Source: Polaromonas sp. SP1
GTDB lineage: Bacteria > Pseudomonadota > Gammaproteobacteria > Burkholderiales > Burkholderiaceae_C
DNA length: 64,000 nucleotides
Reading direction: 5' to 3'
NCBI RefSeq assembly: GCF_003711205.1
Contig: NZ_CP031013.1
Location: 2,212,501 to 2,276,500, forward strand
The notes under the pieces were generated by a model. That model did not search any database. It was given only the letters and a program-made list of their open reading frames with translations, and was not told the DNA's origin. Below, in pieces: positions 10,140 to 18,851 of this stretch (position 1 is its first letter; each line of letters starts with the position of its first letter). A program made the translations under genes and the position numbers.

Positions 10140-11123
10140 TTGTCTGCAAATTCTTCAAGCACCGCCGTAGCCCTCGCCCTGATTGCCGACGACATGCGGG
10201 GAATGGATGGGGTGATCGAGCTGCGCCTGAAGTCCGAAGTGCCGCTGGTCAGCCAGGTTTCACGCTACATCGTGGCGGCTGGCGGCAAACGGTTGCGCCC
10301 GGCCCTGCTGCTGCTCATGTGCGGCGCCCTTGATTATCGGGGCGATCAACGTTACAACCTGGCCGCCGTGGTGGAGTTCATCCATACGGCCACCCTGCTG
10401 CATGATGACGTGGTGGACGAGTCCACGTTGCGCCGCGGACGCGCCACTGCCAACGAGGCGTTTGGCAATCCAGCTAGCGTCCTGGTGGGCGATTTCCTTT
10501 ACTCCCGGGCGTTCCAGATGATGGTGGAAGCCGGCGATATGCGGATCATGCAGACCCTGGCCGAAGCCACCAATGTGATCGCGGAAGGGGAAGTCCTGCA
10601 GCTCATGAATATGCATGACGCAACGCTTTCCGAAGAGGGCTACCTGCGGGTGATTCGCTCCAAGACGGCCAAGCTTTTCGAGGCCAGCGCCCGCCTGGCA
10701 GCGCTGCTGGCGCAGTCGACGCCGGCCGTCGAGCAAAGCTGCGCAGCCTACGGACAGGCATTGGGCACGGCCTTTCAGGTGATCGACGATGTCCTGGACT
10801 ATGACGGCGATGTGTCGGAAATGGGCAAGAACCTGGGCGACGACCTGAGGGAAGGCAAGGCGACCCTACCGCTCATCATTGCGATGCAGCGCGGCACGGG
10901 AGCGGAGCGCAACACCATTCGGCAGGCTATTGAAACCGGGGGCACCGACCAGATGGCCCAAATCATTGCCATCGTGCAGCAGACCGGAGCGCTCCGGGCC
11001 ACCCGCGACGCCGCTGCGCTGGAGGCGCAACGCGCGCTCGACGCCTTGCAAGTACTGCCGCAAAACATTTACAGTGATGCCTTGGTGCAGCTGGCCTCCC
11101 AATTGCTGGACAGGCGTTCCTGA
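10140..11123 (+). CDS. ispB: Polyprenyl (octaprenyl) diphosphate synthase
   Basis: This trans-isoprenyl diphosphate synthase extends farnesyl diphosphate with isopentenyl units to make the side chain of ubiquinone. Both Asp-rich motifs are present: LLHDDVVDEST and FQVIDDVLDYDGD. The GGKRLRPALLLL substrate-binding stretch comes before them. The open frame extends upstream to 10068, but a TATAAT at 10104 makes that unlikely, so I place the start at the TTG at 10140, giving LSANSSSTAVALALIADDM and 327 aa. The start is therefore not certain. Chain length cannot be read directly; C8 is the usual product in this group. A tRNA-Pro follows. Confidence 0.9.
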   Translation: MSANSSSTAVALALIADDMRGMDGVIELRLKSEVPLVSQVSRYIVAAGGKRLRPALLLLMCGALDYRGDQRYNLAAVVEFIHTATLLHDDVVDESTLRRGRATANEAFGNPASVLVGDFLYSRAFQMMVEAGDMRIMQTLAEATNVIAEGEVLQLMNMHDATLSEEGYLRVIRSKTAKLFEASARLAALLAQSTPAVEQSCAAYGQALGTAFQVIDDVLDYDGDVSEMGKNLGDDLREGKATLPLIIAMQRGTGAERNTIRQAIETGGTDQMAQIIAIVQQTGALRATRDAAALEAQRALDALQVLPQNIYSDALVQLASQLLDRRS

Positions 11124-11141
11124 CAAACGGCTGCATATTGG

Positions 11142-11218
11142 CGGGGTGTAGCTTAGCCTGGTAGAGCGCTACGTTCGGGACGTAGAGGCCGGAGGTTCGA
11201 ATCCTCTCACCCCGACCA
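11142..11218 (+). tRNA. tRNA-Pro (anticodon CGG)
   Basis: The 77-base sequence folds as a cloverleaf. The acceptor stem is CGGGGTG/CACCCCG with encoded CCA at the 3' end. The anticodon arm is CTACG-TTCGGGA-CGTAG, giving CGG, which reads the proline codon CCG. The T arm GGAGG-TTCGAAT-CCTCT is standard. It is a single tRNA between ispB and pilB. Confidence 0.97.
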
Positions 11219-11347
11219 GGTCTGTTTTGGCTCCATATGTGCGTTTCTCCGCACAGTTCCGGCGTCCGCCGGTGCAGGTCGGGCGTTTTCGATTTACACC
11301 CGGTAATCTATAGGCGATGATACCTATTTGAGTTAATCCAGAGAACC

Positions 11348-13081
11348 ATGGCCGCTGTCGACACCGCTATCAACCAACCGCCGTCCATGGCTTTACCCGG
11401 CTTGGGCCGAGCCCTGGTGATGGCCGGAAAATTGGGGCAGAAAGCTGCCGAAGACATTTTTCGCAAGGCCCAAAGCAGCCGTACCAGCTTTATCGCCGAA
11501 TTGACGGGCTCCGGCGCGGTATCCGCTTTTGATCTGGCCCACACCATGTCGACGGCTTTCGCTGCCCCTTTGCTGGATCTGGAAGCCATCGACGTACAGC
11601 GCCTGCCCAAAGGCCTGCTGGACACCAAAATCTGCGCCACCTACCGAATTGTTGTCCTGAGCAAGCGCAACAACCGTCTGATCGTCGCGACTGCAGATCC
11701 TTCCGACCAGGAGGCCGCGGAGAAGATCAAGTTTTCCACCCAGATGGGGGTGGATTGGGTCATTGCGGAGTACGACAAGCTGTCCAAGCTGGTAGAGGCG
11801 TCCAACACCACGGCCGCCGAGGCCATGGAAAGCATCATCGGTGACGACTTCGAGTTTGACGAATCGAGCACCGAGGCCTCTGCCGAAGACAGTGAAGCCA
11901 GCGTTTCAGAAGTCGAGGACGCGCCCGTCGTCAAATTTCTGCAAAAAATGCTGCTTGACGCTTTCAGCATGCGGGCTTCCGACCTGCATTTCGAGCCGTT
12001 TGAGCATACCTACCGTGTCCGGTTCCGGGTTGACGGAGAACTGCGCGAAATCGCATCGCCACCGGTGGCCATCAAGGAAAAGCTCGCGGCGCGCATCAAG
12101 GTGATCTCAAAGCTGGACATCTCGGAAAAGCGCGTGCCGCAGGACGGCAAGATGAAGCTCAAGATAGGCCCGGACCGGGTCATCGATTTCCGGGTCAGCA
12201 CCTTGCCCACCATGTATGGCGAGAAAATCGTCATCCGTATTCTTGACCCGAGCAGTGCCAAGTTGGGCATTGATGCCCTGGGCTACGAGGCGGATGAGAA
12301 GGAGCGCTTGCTCCACGCGATTCAGCGGCCCTATGGCATGGTGCTGGTGACCGGGCCCACCGGTTCGGGCAAGACGGTGTCGCTTTACACCTGCCTGAAC
12401 ATTCTCAACAAGCCGGGCGTCAACATCGCTACTGCCGAGGATCCCGCCGAAATTACCTTGCCTGGCGTCAACCAGGTCAGCATGAACGACAAGGCCGGCA
12501 TGACCTTTTCAGTCGCGCTCAAGGCGTTCTTGCGGCAGGATCCCGACATCATCATGGTCGGTGAGATCCGGGATCTTGAGACCGCCGATATCGCGATCAA
12601 GGCCGCGCAGACCGGCCATATGGTGATGTCGACGTTGCACACCAACGATGCACCGACCACACTGACGCGTATGCGCAACATGGGCATTGCACCTTTCAAT
12701 ATCGCCTCCAGCGTGATTCTGATCACCGCTCAGCGTTTGGCCCGCCGCCTTTGCCCCAATTGCAAGACGCCTGCGGACATCCCGCGTGAGACCCTGCTTG
12801 ACGCGGGCTTCAAGGAAGAGGATGTAGACGGCTCATGGACGCCTTACCGCCCGGTAGGCTGCTCGATGTGTACGAATGGTTACAAAGGGCGGGTGGGCGT
12901 TTATCAGCTCATGCCTATTTCCGAGGAGATCCAGCGTATCGTCCTTCGCGACGGCAGCGCCCTGGAAATTGCTGCCCAGGCGGAGGCTGAGGGCGTGAAA
13001 AGCCTGCGGGTGTCGGGTTTGTCCAAAGTTAAACTCGGCATGACTTCGCTGGAAGAGATTCTGGGCTGTACCAATGTTTAA
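11348..13081 (+). CDS. pilB: Type IV pilus assembly ATPase PilB
   Basis: PilB is the hexameric cytoplasmic ATPase that drives pilus extension. The 577-aa protein has an N-terminal T2SSE_N domain (about residues 1-160), then an acidic linker, then the ATPase core with Walker A GPTGSGKTVSLYT (near residue 337), Walker B MVGEIRDLETADIA, and His box HTNDAPTTLTRM. Near residue 472 a paired-Cys zinc site, CPNC...CSMC, is visible, as usual in GspE/PilB. It begins the pilBCD block, which continues into coaE, zapD and yacG, the standard order in beta- and gammaproteobacteria. Confidence 0.96.
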   Translation: MAAVDTAINQPPSMALPGLGRALVMAGKLGQKAAEDIFRKAQSSRTSFIAELTGSGAVSAFDLAHTMSTAFAAPLLDLEAIDVQRLPKGLLDTKICATYRIVVLSKRNNRLIVATADPSDQEAAEKIKFSTQMGVDWVIAEYDKLSKLVEASNTTAAEAMESIIGDDFEFDESSTEASAEDSEASVSEVEDAPVVKFLQKMLLDAFSMRASDLHFEPFEHTYRVRFRVDGELREIASPPVAIKEKLAARIKVISKLDISEKRVPQDGKMKLKIGPDRVIDFRVSTLPTMYGEKIVIRILDPSSAKLGIDALGYEADEKERLLHAIQRPYGMVLVTGPTGSGKTVSLYTCLNILNKPGVNIATAEDPAEITLPGVNQVSMNDKAGMTFSVALKAFLRQDPDIIMVGEIRDLETADIAIKAAQTGHMVMSTLHTNDAPTTLTRMRNMGIAPFNIASSVILITAQRLARRLCPNCKTPADIPRETLLDAGFKEEDVDGSWTPYRPVGCSMCTNGYKGRVGVYQLMPISEEIQRIVLRDGSALEIAAQAEAEGVKSLRVSGLSKVKLGMTSLEEILGCTNV

Positions 13082-13165
13082 ACCGGTGCATCCAGAAGCC
13101 GGCACATGGCGGCGTGACTATCCTGATGGCACGCGCTGAAGCTGTCCATACAACGAGAAAGCATC

Positions 13166-14383
13166 ATGGCAACTGCAGTATCCAAGGGCGTTAAGGAATT
13201 TGTTTTCGAATGGGAGGGCAAGGACCGCGGCGGCAAGCAGGTCCGCGGTGAAATCCGTGCCGTCGGTGAAAACCAGGTCAAGTCCTCATTGCGTCGTCAG
13301 GGCGTATTACCCACCAAGATCAAGAAGCGCAAGATGCGCGCCGGCAAGTCCATCAAGCCCAAGGACATCGCCATTTTTACGCGCCAATTGGCCACCATGA
13401 TGAAGGCGGGCGTTCCGCTTCTTCAGGCGTTTGACATCGTCGGCCGCGGTAATCCGAATGTCAGCGTCACCAAGCTGCTTAACGATGTGCGTACCGACGT
13501 TGAAACGGGTACGTCTCTCAGCGCGGCCTTTCGCAAGTACCCGATGTACTTCAATGCGCTTTATTGCAACCTGGTCGAAGCGGGCGAAGCGGCCGGTATT
13601 CTGGAGTCTTTGCTGGACCGCCTTGCGGTCTACATGGAAAAAACCGAGGCGATCAAGTCCAAGATCAAGTCGGCCCTGATGTACCCCATTTCAGTGGTGG
13701 TTGTTGCCTTTGTGGTGGTGGCGGTGATCATGATTTTTGTGATCCCTGCGTTCAAGCAGGTGTTCTCATCTTTTGGGGCGGACCTTCCAGCCCCGACACT
13801 CATTGTGATTGCGATTAGCGAATTTTTTGTTGCTTATTGGTGGCTGATTTTCGGCGGCATCGGCGGCAGCCTGTATTTCTTCATGCAGGCCTGGAAACGC
13901 AATGAAAAGATGCAGAAATTCATGGACAGGCTGCTTTTGAAGGTGCCGGTCTTTGGCGCACTGATTGAGAAGTCCTGTATTGCCCGTTGGACTCGCACAC
14001 TGTCCACCATGTTCGCGGCGGGTGTTCCGCTGGTGGAGGCACTTGACTCCGTCGGCGGCGCTTCCGGCAATTCCCTGTATGCCGATGCCACCGAGAAAAT
14101 CCAGCAGGAAGTCTCTACCGGCACCAGTTTGACGGCTGCGATGACCAACGCCAATCTGTTCCCCACCATGGTGCTGCAAATGTGCGCCATCGGAGAGGAA
14201 TCCGGCTCCGTTGACCACATGCTCGGTAAAGCAGCGGATTTCTATGAAGCGGAAGTCGATGAAATGGTGGCCGGCCTTTCAAGTTTGATGGAGCCCATCA
14301 TCATTGTGTTTCTGGGCGGGCTTATCGGGGGCATCGTGGTTTCCATGTACCTGCCCATCTTCAAGCTGGGCCAAGTCGTCTGA
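13166..14383 (+). CDS. pilC: Type IV pilus inner-membrane platform protein PilC
   Basis: PilC is the polytopic inner-membrane protein on which the pilus is assembled and which links the extension and retraction ATPases to pilin. The 405-aa sequence has two T2SSF domains (about residues 70-195 and 272-395), each with the FTRQLATMMKAGVPLLQAF type of motif, and three membrane segments (near residues 170-195, 215-240 and 375-397). It starts 84 bases after pilB. The pilD start codon overlaps its stop by one base. Confidence 0.96.
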   Translation: MATAVSKGVKEFVFEWEGKDRGGKQVRGEIRAVGENQVKSSLRRQGVLPTKIKKRKMRAGKSIKPKDIAIFTRQLATMMKAGVPLLQAFDIVGRGNPNVSVTKLLNDVRTDVETGTSLSAAFRKYPMYFNALYCNLVEAGEAAGILESLLDRLAVYMEKTEAIKSKIKSALMYPISVVVVAFVVVAVIMIFVIPAFKQVFSSFGADLPAPTLIVIAISEFFVAYWWLIFGGIGGSLYFFMQAWKRNEKMQKFMDRLLLKVPVFGALIEKSCIARWTRTLSTMFAAGVPLVEALDSVGGASGNSLYADATEKIQQEVSTGTSLTAAMTNANLFPTMVLQMCAIGEESGSVDHMLGKAADFYEAEVDEMVAGLSSLMEPIIIVFLGGLIGGIVVSMYLPIFKLGQVV

Positions 14384-15243
14384 TGGCGACGGGTCTGGGG
14401 CCGGCGTTTGATGCGTTGCTGGCCGGTATTTTTGGGCTGCTGATCGGCAGCTTTCTTAACGTCGTTATTTATCGCCTGCCCAAGATGATGGAGCGCCAGT
14501 GGGCGCAGGAATGTGCGGAGCTGGCCGACAAAACCCCAGAGGCCCCGGATTCCACGGAAAAGTTCAATTTGCTGGTGCCGCGTTCACGCTGCTCCAGTTG
14601 CGGTCATGTCATACGCTGGTATGAAAACATCCCGGTCGCCAGTTATTTGTTCTTGAGGGGCAAATGCTCGGTATGCGGCACGCCTTACGGTGTGCGCTAC
14701 CCGGTCGTCGAGGCGGTCACCGGTGCCCTTTTCTTTTTTTGCGTCTGGCGCTGGGGCTGGTCGGTCACGGCGCTGGCGTGGTGCGGGTTTTCCGCGGCGC
14801 TACTTGCGCTGGCGATGATTGACTGGGATACGACACTGCTGCCTGACGACATCACCTTGCCCCTGCTGTGGGCCGGCCTTATCGTTGCGGCGATGCAGTG
14901 GAATCCAGCCGTCAATCTGCCGACGGCGCTGTGGGGCGCCATAGCCGGCTACCTGTCCTTGTGGCTGGTGTATTGGGCCTTCAAGCTGGCGACCGGTAAA
15001 GAAGGCATGGGTTATGGCGACTTCAAATTGTTTGCCGCGCTGGGTGCCTGGTTCGGCTGGCCCGCACTGGTTCCCATCATCCTGATGGCCTCCGTGATCG
15101 GCGCCGTCATCGGCATTGCGATGAAGTTTTCCAGCGGGTTGCGGGAGGGCGGCTATGTACCTTTCGGACCTTTCCTGGCCGGGGCGGGTTTCACCGCCAT
15201 GGTCTTTGGCCCCCAAACTATCTTGCGGGTCGTAGGCCTGTGA
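14383..15243 (+). CDS. pilD: Prepilin leader peptidase / N-methyltransferase PilD
   Basis: PilD cleaves the leader of type IV prepilins on the cytoplasmic side of the inner membrane and methylates the new N-terminus. The 286-aa protein has the methylase-domain zinc site with two CxxC pairs (CSSC and CSVC), about 24 residues apart, and the two catalytic Asp of the aspartic peptidase, in MIDWDTTLLPD and in the GxGD motif GYGDFKLFAALG. About eight membrane segments are visible. Start and stop are tightly packed with pilC and coaE, so one transcript is likely. Confidence 0.96.
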   Translation: MATGLGPAFDALLAGIFGLLIGSFLNVVIYRLPKMMERQWAQECAELADKTPEAPDSTEKFNLLVPRSRCSSCGHVIRWYENIPVASYLFLRGKCSVCGTPYGVRYPVVEAVTGALFFFCVWRWGWSVTALAWCGFSAALLALAMIDWDTTLLPDDITLPLLWAGLIVAAMQWNPAVNLPTALWGAIAGYLSLWLVYWAFKLATGKEGMGYGDFKLFAALGAWFGWPALVPIILMASVIGAVIGIAMKFSSGLREGGYVPFGPFLAGAGFTAMVFGPQTILRVVGL

Positions 15244-15247
15244 CGCC

Positions 15248-15859
15248 ATGCGCCCTGCCGCCTTGCGCATAGGATTGACGGGCGGCATAGGCAGCGGCAA
15301 GAGTACGGTTGCCCATACGCTGGTGGCCTGTGGCGCCGCGCTGGTCGATGCCGATGCAATTTCCAGGGCGGTCACGGCCACCGGCGGGGCCGCCCTGAAG
15401 GAAATCGCCGCACAGTTCGGACCCCATCTCATAGCTGCCGATGGTGCCATGGACCGGGACCGCATGCGGCAGCTCGCTTTTGAGGACCCTTCCGCCAGGC
15501 GGCGGCTCGAGTCGATTGTTCACCCCCTGGTGGGCCAGGAAACCCTGCGACAGTACGGGGAGGCCGTGAAAGCCGGTAAGACCTGCGTTGTTTTTGACAT
15601 TCCGCTGCTGGTGGAGTCGGGCCGCTGGCGCCAGCAACTTGACCAGGTGCTGGTGGTGGATTGCAGCGAAGCCACGCAGATCAGCCGGGTCATGGCCCGT
15701 AACGGCTGGCCCCAAGACGTGGTGGAAAAAATCCTGGCAGGGCAGGCCAGCCGCGGCCAGCGCCTGTCGGCGGCCGATATTTGCCTTTACAACGACGGCT
15801 TGTCCCTTGAAGACCTGCAGGCCCAGGTCCGGCTGCTTGCCGCGCGCTTCGGGCTATGA
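15248..15859 (+). CDS. coaE: Dephospho-CoA kinase
   Basis: CoaE phosphorylates the 3'-hydroxyl of dephospho-CoA, the last step of coenzyme A synthesis. The 203-aa protein has the P-loop GLTGGIGSGKSTV right after the start and the lid/CoA-binding motif DADAISRAVT. ADICLYNDG near the C-terminus matches the family's NNG-like region. It begins five bases after pilD, a conserved neighbour. Two other CoA-pathway genes, panC and panB, are elsewhere in this window. Confidence 0.95.
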   Translation: MRPAALRIGLTGGIGSGKSTVAHTLVACGAALVDADAISRAVTATGGAALKEIAAQFGPHLIAADGAMDRDRMRQLAFEDPSARRRLESIVHPLVGQETLRQYGEAVKAGKTCVVFDIPLLVESGRWRQQLDQVLVVDCSEATQISRVMARNGWPQDVVEKILAGQASRGQRLSAADICLYNDGLSLEDLQAQVRLLAARFGL

Positions 15860-15902
15860 TGCACAGACAAACCTCTCCTTTGAAGCCGACGAAAATAGCG
15901 CT

Positions 15903-16658
15903 GTGATTCTTTACGAGTATCCATTTAACGAACGCATACGCACGTACTTGCGACTGGAGCACCTGTTTCGCCGCCTTGGTGAACTGGTGGAGCGCGAGAG
16001 CCCGACGGATCATCACTACGCCATCACGACCATCTTTGAAATCATGGACGTGGGCGCGCGGGCCGACCTCAAAACCGACGTGCTCAAGGACCTCGAGAAG
16101 CAAAAGCACGTCCTCAACGGCTACCGCGGCAACCCGGCCATTTCGGAAGCCGTCCTGGATGAAGTTACCGGGCAGCTCGAAGGGTGTTTTGCCGCCTTGA
16201 ACGGCTTGCCGGGCAAGGCGGGCCAGTCACTGACTGAAAACGACTGGCTGATGAGCATTCGCAGCCGCGTCGGCATTCCGGGCGGCACTTGCGAATTCGA
16301 TTTACCGGCTTATTTTGCGTGGCAGCACCTGGATACCGCAACGCGCAAGCAGGACCTGCAGCGCTGGATCACGCCGCTGGTGCCGCTGGCTGAATCCATC
16401 CGTGTTTTGTTGACGCTGCTGCGCGACTCCGGCGCCCCGCAAAAAGTGATCGCCCCGGCCGGGCAGTACCAGCAGACGCTTCCCCAGGGACGCACCTTCC
16501 AGCTGCTGCGCCTGCGGATTGACCCCTCGCTGGGCATGATCCCCGAAATCAGCGGCAACCGCCTGATTGTCTCGGTGCGCCTCATGCGCCACGAAAGCGA
16601 TGACCGCCTGCACGCCAGCACCGAGGACTCGGCGTTTGAGCTGACACTCTGCTCCTGA
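15903..16658 (+). CDS. zapD: Cell division protein ZapD
   Basis: ZapD crosslinks FtsZ filaments and stabilises the Z ring. The GTG at 15903 gives [20 protein letters not shown], the recognised start of the family, and 251 aa, which is the usual length. Upstream frame belongs to coaE read in another phase, so longer starts are not credible. No strong ribosome site is visible before the GTG. Conserved features further on include [20 protein letters not shown] and [20 protein letters not shown]. It sits between coaE and yacG, which is the conserved position. Confidence 0.94.
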   Translation: MILYEYPFNERIRTYLRLEHLFRRLGELVERESPTDHHYAITTIFEIMDVGARADLKTDVLKDLEKQKHVLNGYRGNPAISEAVLDEVTGQLEGCFAALNGLPGKAGQSLTENDWLMSIRSRVGIPGGTCEFDLPAYFAWQHLDTATRKQDLQRWITPLVPLAESIRVLLTLLRDSGAPQKVIAPAGQYQQTLPQGRTFQLLRLRIDPSLGMIPEISGNRLIVSVRLMRHESDDRLHASTEDSAFELTLCS

Positions 16659-16704
16659 CCGCGTTTGCGTCCCTGGTCGACCTATTCAGAAACAGCCTGA
16701 AGCC

Positions 16705-16926
16705 ATGCCTGTCACGAAAAAAGACTCCACGCCCCTCCCTGTGAAGCTGGTGGTATGCCCCGGCTGCGGTGGCGAAAGCGTTTACGCACCGGGCAACCCC
16801 TTCCGTCCCTTCTGCAGCGAGCGTTGCAAGAACATCGACCTGGGCGCCTGGGCCAGCGAAGGTTTTCGCCTGCCGGCCGACGCACCGCCGGACGACGAAG
16901 CGTTTGGGGACCCGAAGCTGCAATAA
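16705..16926 (+). CDS. yacG: DNA gyrase inhibitor YacG (zinc-binding)
   Basis: The 73-aa protein has the four-Cys zinc site of YacG: CPGC near residue 18 and [18 protein letters not shown] further on. In E. coli YacG binds GyrB and blocks DNA binding. The order coaE-zapD-yacG is conserved with the pilBCD block. The C-terminal tail is acidic (DDEAFGDPK) as in relatives. The assignment rests on motif plus neighbourhood. Confidence 0.93.
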   Translation: MPVTKKDSTPLPVKLVVCPGCGGESVYAPGNPFRPFCSERCKNIDLGAWASEGFRLPADAPPDDEAFGDPKLQ

Positions 16927-17039
16927 CAAACAAGCATTGGCCTGCCAAGGAAGCGGTGTCACCCGCGTTCTCGGCAGGATGGGAGGCGCGGGGGCGGCAA
17001 GCCTCGCAGCGTGTGTGAGAGTGAAAAGGGAGGGAAAAA

Positions 17040-17327
17040 ATGAACACAAAGTTCTTCAAGGGGCCTGTACTGGCCTTGCTGGCTGCTGCCGTTTTGCTGG
17101 GCGGAAACGCCCTGGCGCAGAGTCAACCGCTGCAGGATGAAAGCAAACCTGCCAAGTCAAAATCTAAATCCAAAAAAGCGACGGCCAAACCCGGTGCGGC
17201 AAGCCCGGGCGGCAGAGCCAAATTCATACGCGGATCTGAAGAGTCGCCCGCACAGCGCACCGCCAGGCTCAAGCGCGAATGCAAGGGCGGCGTAGACGCG
17301 GGCGCCTGCGCGGGCTACACGCGCTGA
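17040..17327 (+). CDS. Small secreted Lys-rich protein, unknown function
   Basis: This 95-aa product has a clear signal peptide (MNTKFFKGPVLALLAAAVL, with a likely ALA cleavage site before QSQP), then a Lys/Ser-rich stretch KPAKSKSKSKKATAKPG. The C-terminus holds two Cys spaced about ten residues apart (CKGGVDAGAC) that could form a disulfide. I do not recognise the family. It starts 113 bases after yacG in a region without an obvious promoter. A periplasmic, basic protein is inferred; DNA or envelope polyanion binding would fit but is a guess. Confidence 0.6.
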   Translation: MNTKFFKGPVLALLAAAVLLGGNALAQSQPLQDESKPAKSKSKSKKATAKPGAASPGGRAKFIRGSEESPAQRTARLKRECKGGVDAGACAGYTR

Positions 17328-17361
17328 CATTTTCGGCGCCGCCGCCGCCGCGCACCGGGTT

Positions 17362-17691
17362 TTAAGCGGCGGTGGTGCCCAGCACCTGCTGGAGCTCGCC
17401 GCTTTGGTACATCTCCATCATGATGTCCGAGCCGCCGATGAATTCACCCTTCACGTACAGCTGGGGGATCGTCGGCCAGTTGCTGAATTCCTTGATGCCG
17501 TGGCGGATTTCTTCGTCTTCCAGCACGTTCACGGTGGCGGGTTTGTTCACGCCGCAAGCCTTGAGCACCTGGATGGCGCGGCCTGAAAAACCGCACATCG
17601 GGAATTGCGCCGTGCCCTTCATGAAGAGGACAACATCGCTGGATTTGACGATTTCGGCGATGCGTTGCTGGGTGGGGTCGGTGGTGCTCAT
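17362..17691 (-). CDS. grxD: Monothiol glutaredoxin, Grx4 type
   Basis: This 109-aa protein has the monothiol active site MCGFSGRAIQVL, with a single Cys, typical of Grx4, which binds a [2Fe-2S] cluster with glutathione and passes it to iron-sulfur proteins. The ATG at 17691 is preferred because AAAGGA lies six bases upstream and the product starts MSTTDPTQQRIAEIV as in relatives; a longer frame would add 28 residues without family support. It is the last gene of the minus-strand group hemA-prfA-prmC-grxD. FSNWPTIPQLYVKGEFIGG is the conserved glutathione-binding region. Confidence 0.95.
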   Translation of the reverse strand: MSTTDPTQQRIAEIVKSSDVVLFMKGTAQFPMCGFSGRAIQVLKACGVNKPATVNVLEDEEIRHGIKEFSNWPTIPQLYVKGEFIGGSDIMMEMYQSGELQQVLGTTAA

Positions 17692-17857
17692 GATGAAGTC
17701 CTTTAGAAATCCTGGGGGTGGGCCGGAAGGCCGTGCCGGGCTGAAAAGCTTCAGCCGGGGCATTTCACGTTTCAATTAGATGGAATCTGGAAACCAGAAT
17801 TCAACGGGCTGATTATCCCGCCGTTTGGTTTTCTGCGTGATTTCCCGGACCGCCGCG

Positions 17858-18730
17858 TCAGCCGCCCGGCCACAAGCCGCCCGAACAGCGCTCAATGCCG
17901 GCCAGGTCCTGGCGGCTTTGAACCTGCTCAAAACCTTCGCCGGCCAGCAGCTCGCGCACGGCCGCGGCCTGGTCGTAACCGTGTTCCAGCAGCAGCCAGC
18001 CGCCCGGCAGCAGGCTGTCGGGTGCCTGCCGGGCGATCGCGCGAATGTCGTTCAGCCCGTCCGGCCCGGCCGCCAGGGCGCTCAGGGGTTCGTGGGTCAG
18101 GGCGTCCAGATGGGGATCGGCGCTGGCGATGTAGGGCGGATTGCTGACGATCAGGTGAAAGTGTCCGCTAACTTTCTCAAGCCAGTGGCTTTGAACGAAA
18201 TCCATCTCAAGACCCAAACGGGCCGCGTTTTCGCGGGCGACGACCAGCGCGTCCGCACTCGCATCCACGGCCACGACGCGGCCCTGGCGGCCGGCTGTTT
18301 TCAGGCTGTGCGCGATGGCCAGCGCGATGGCGCCGCTGCCGGTGCCCAGGTCCAGAATCTCCGGCGCCGCGGGCATATTGGGGAGGTTGGGGAGGTTGGG
18401 GAATTGCAGCACCTCCAGCGCCCAGTTCACCAGCGTTTCGGTGTCCGGCCGCGGCACCAGCACGCGGGCATCGACTTGCAGCGCAAGGCCAAAAAACTCC
18501 TTGCTGCCGACGATGTAGGCCAGCGGTTCGCCGGCAGCCCGGCGCAGGCTCATGGCCCGGAAGGCTGCGGCGGCTTCTTCGGACAGGATGTCGGTGTCGT
18601 GCGCCAGCAGCCAGGCCCGTGCGTCAGCCGGCTTGTCCAGTGCGTGCAGCAGCAGCAACTGGGCGTCCAGCCGGTCCAGCCCCAAGGCCTGGGCGGCGGT
18701 GAGGGCTTGTGCGCAACTGGGCTGGTTCAT
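17858..18730 (-). CDS. prmC: Peptide chain release factor N5-glutamine methyltransferase PrmC
   Basis: PrmC methylates the Gln of the GGQ motif in release factors 1 and 2, raising termination efficiency. The 290-aa protein has the N-terminal helical domain and a Rossmann methyltransferase core with DLGTGSGAIALA and the substrate motif SNPPYIA. It follows prfA, its substrate's gene, separated by a family A repeat. A small oddity is a run of near-identical NLP/NMP triplets around residues 114-121, encoded by a repeated GGGGAGGTT-type unit. It is probably length-variable. Confidence 0.95.
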   Translation of the reverse strand: MNQPSCAQALTAAQALGLDRLDAQLLLLHALDKPADARAWLLAHDTDILSEEAAAAFRAMSLRRAAGEPLAYIVGSKEFFGLALQVDARVLVPRPDTETLVNWALEVLQFPNLPNLPNMPAAPEILDLGTGSGAIALAIAHSLKTAGRQGRVVAVDASADALVVARENAARLGLEMDFVQSHWLEKVSGHFHLIVSNPPYIASADPHLDALTHEPLSALAAGPDGLNDIRAIARQAPDSLLPGGWLLLEHGYDQAAAVRELLAGEGFEQVQSRQDLAGIERCSGGLWPGG

Positions 18731-18757
18731 GGGTGCGCGCGTGCTGAAGTGATGTCA

Positions 18758-18808
18758 TTGCTATCAAAAGAATAGCTGTAACCCAAGACGGTATATAGGC
18801 TGGAGGCC
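18758..18808 (-). repeat. Dispersed short repeat, family A, copy in prfA-prmC gap
   Basis: The plus strand shows GCTATCAAAAGAATAGCTGT, then ACCCA...TATAGGCTGGAGG, which is the family in reverse orientation. It occupies about half of the gap between prfA and prmC. Confidence 0.72.
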
Positions 18809-18851
18809 GATTTGGCATATAAAAACCGGGAAGGAATCATGGGGCGAAACC

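Noticed and set aside
11219-11347. Promoter or attachment site downstream of tRNA-Pro
   Set aside because: No duplicated tRNA end and no integrase are seen; promoter-like boxes here are too weak to call.
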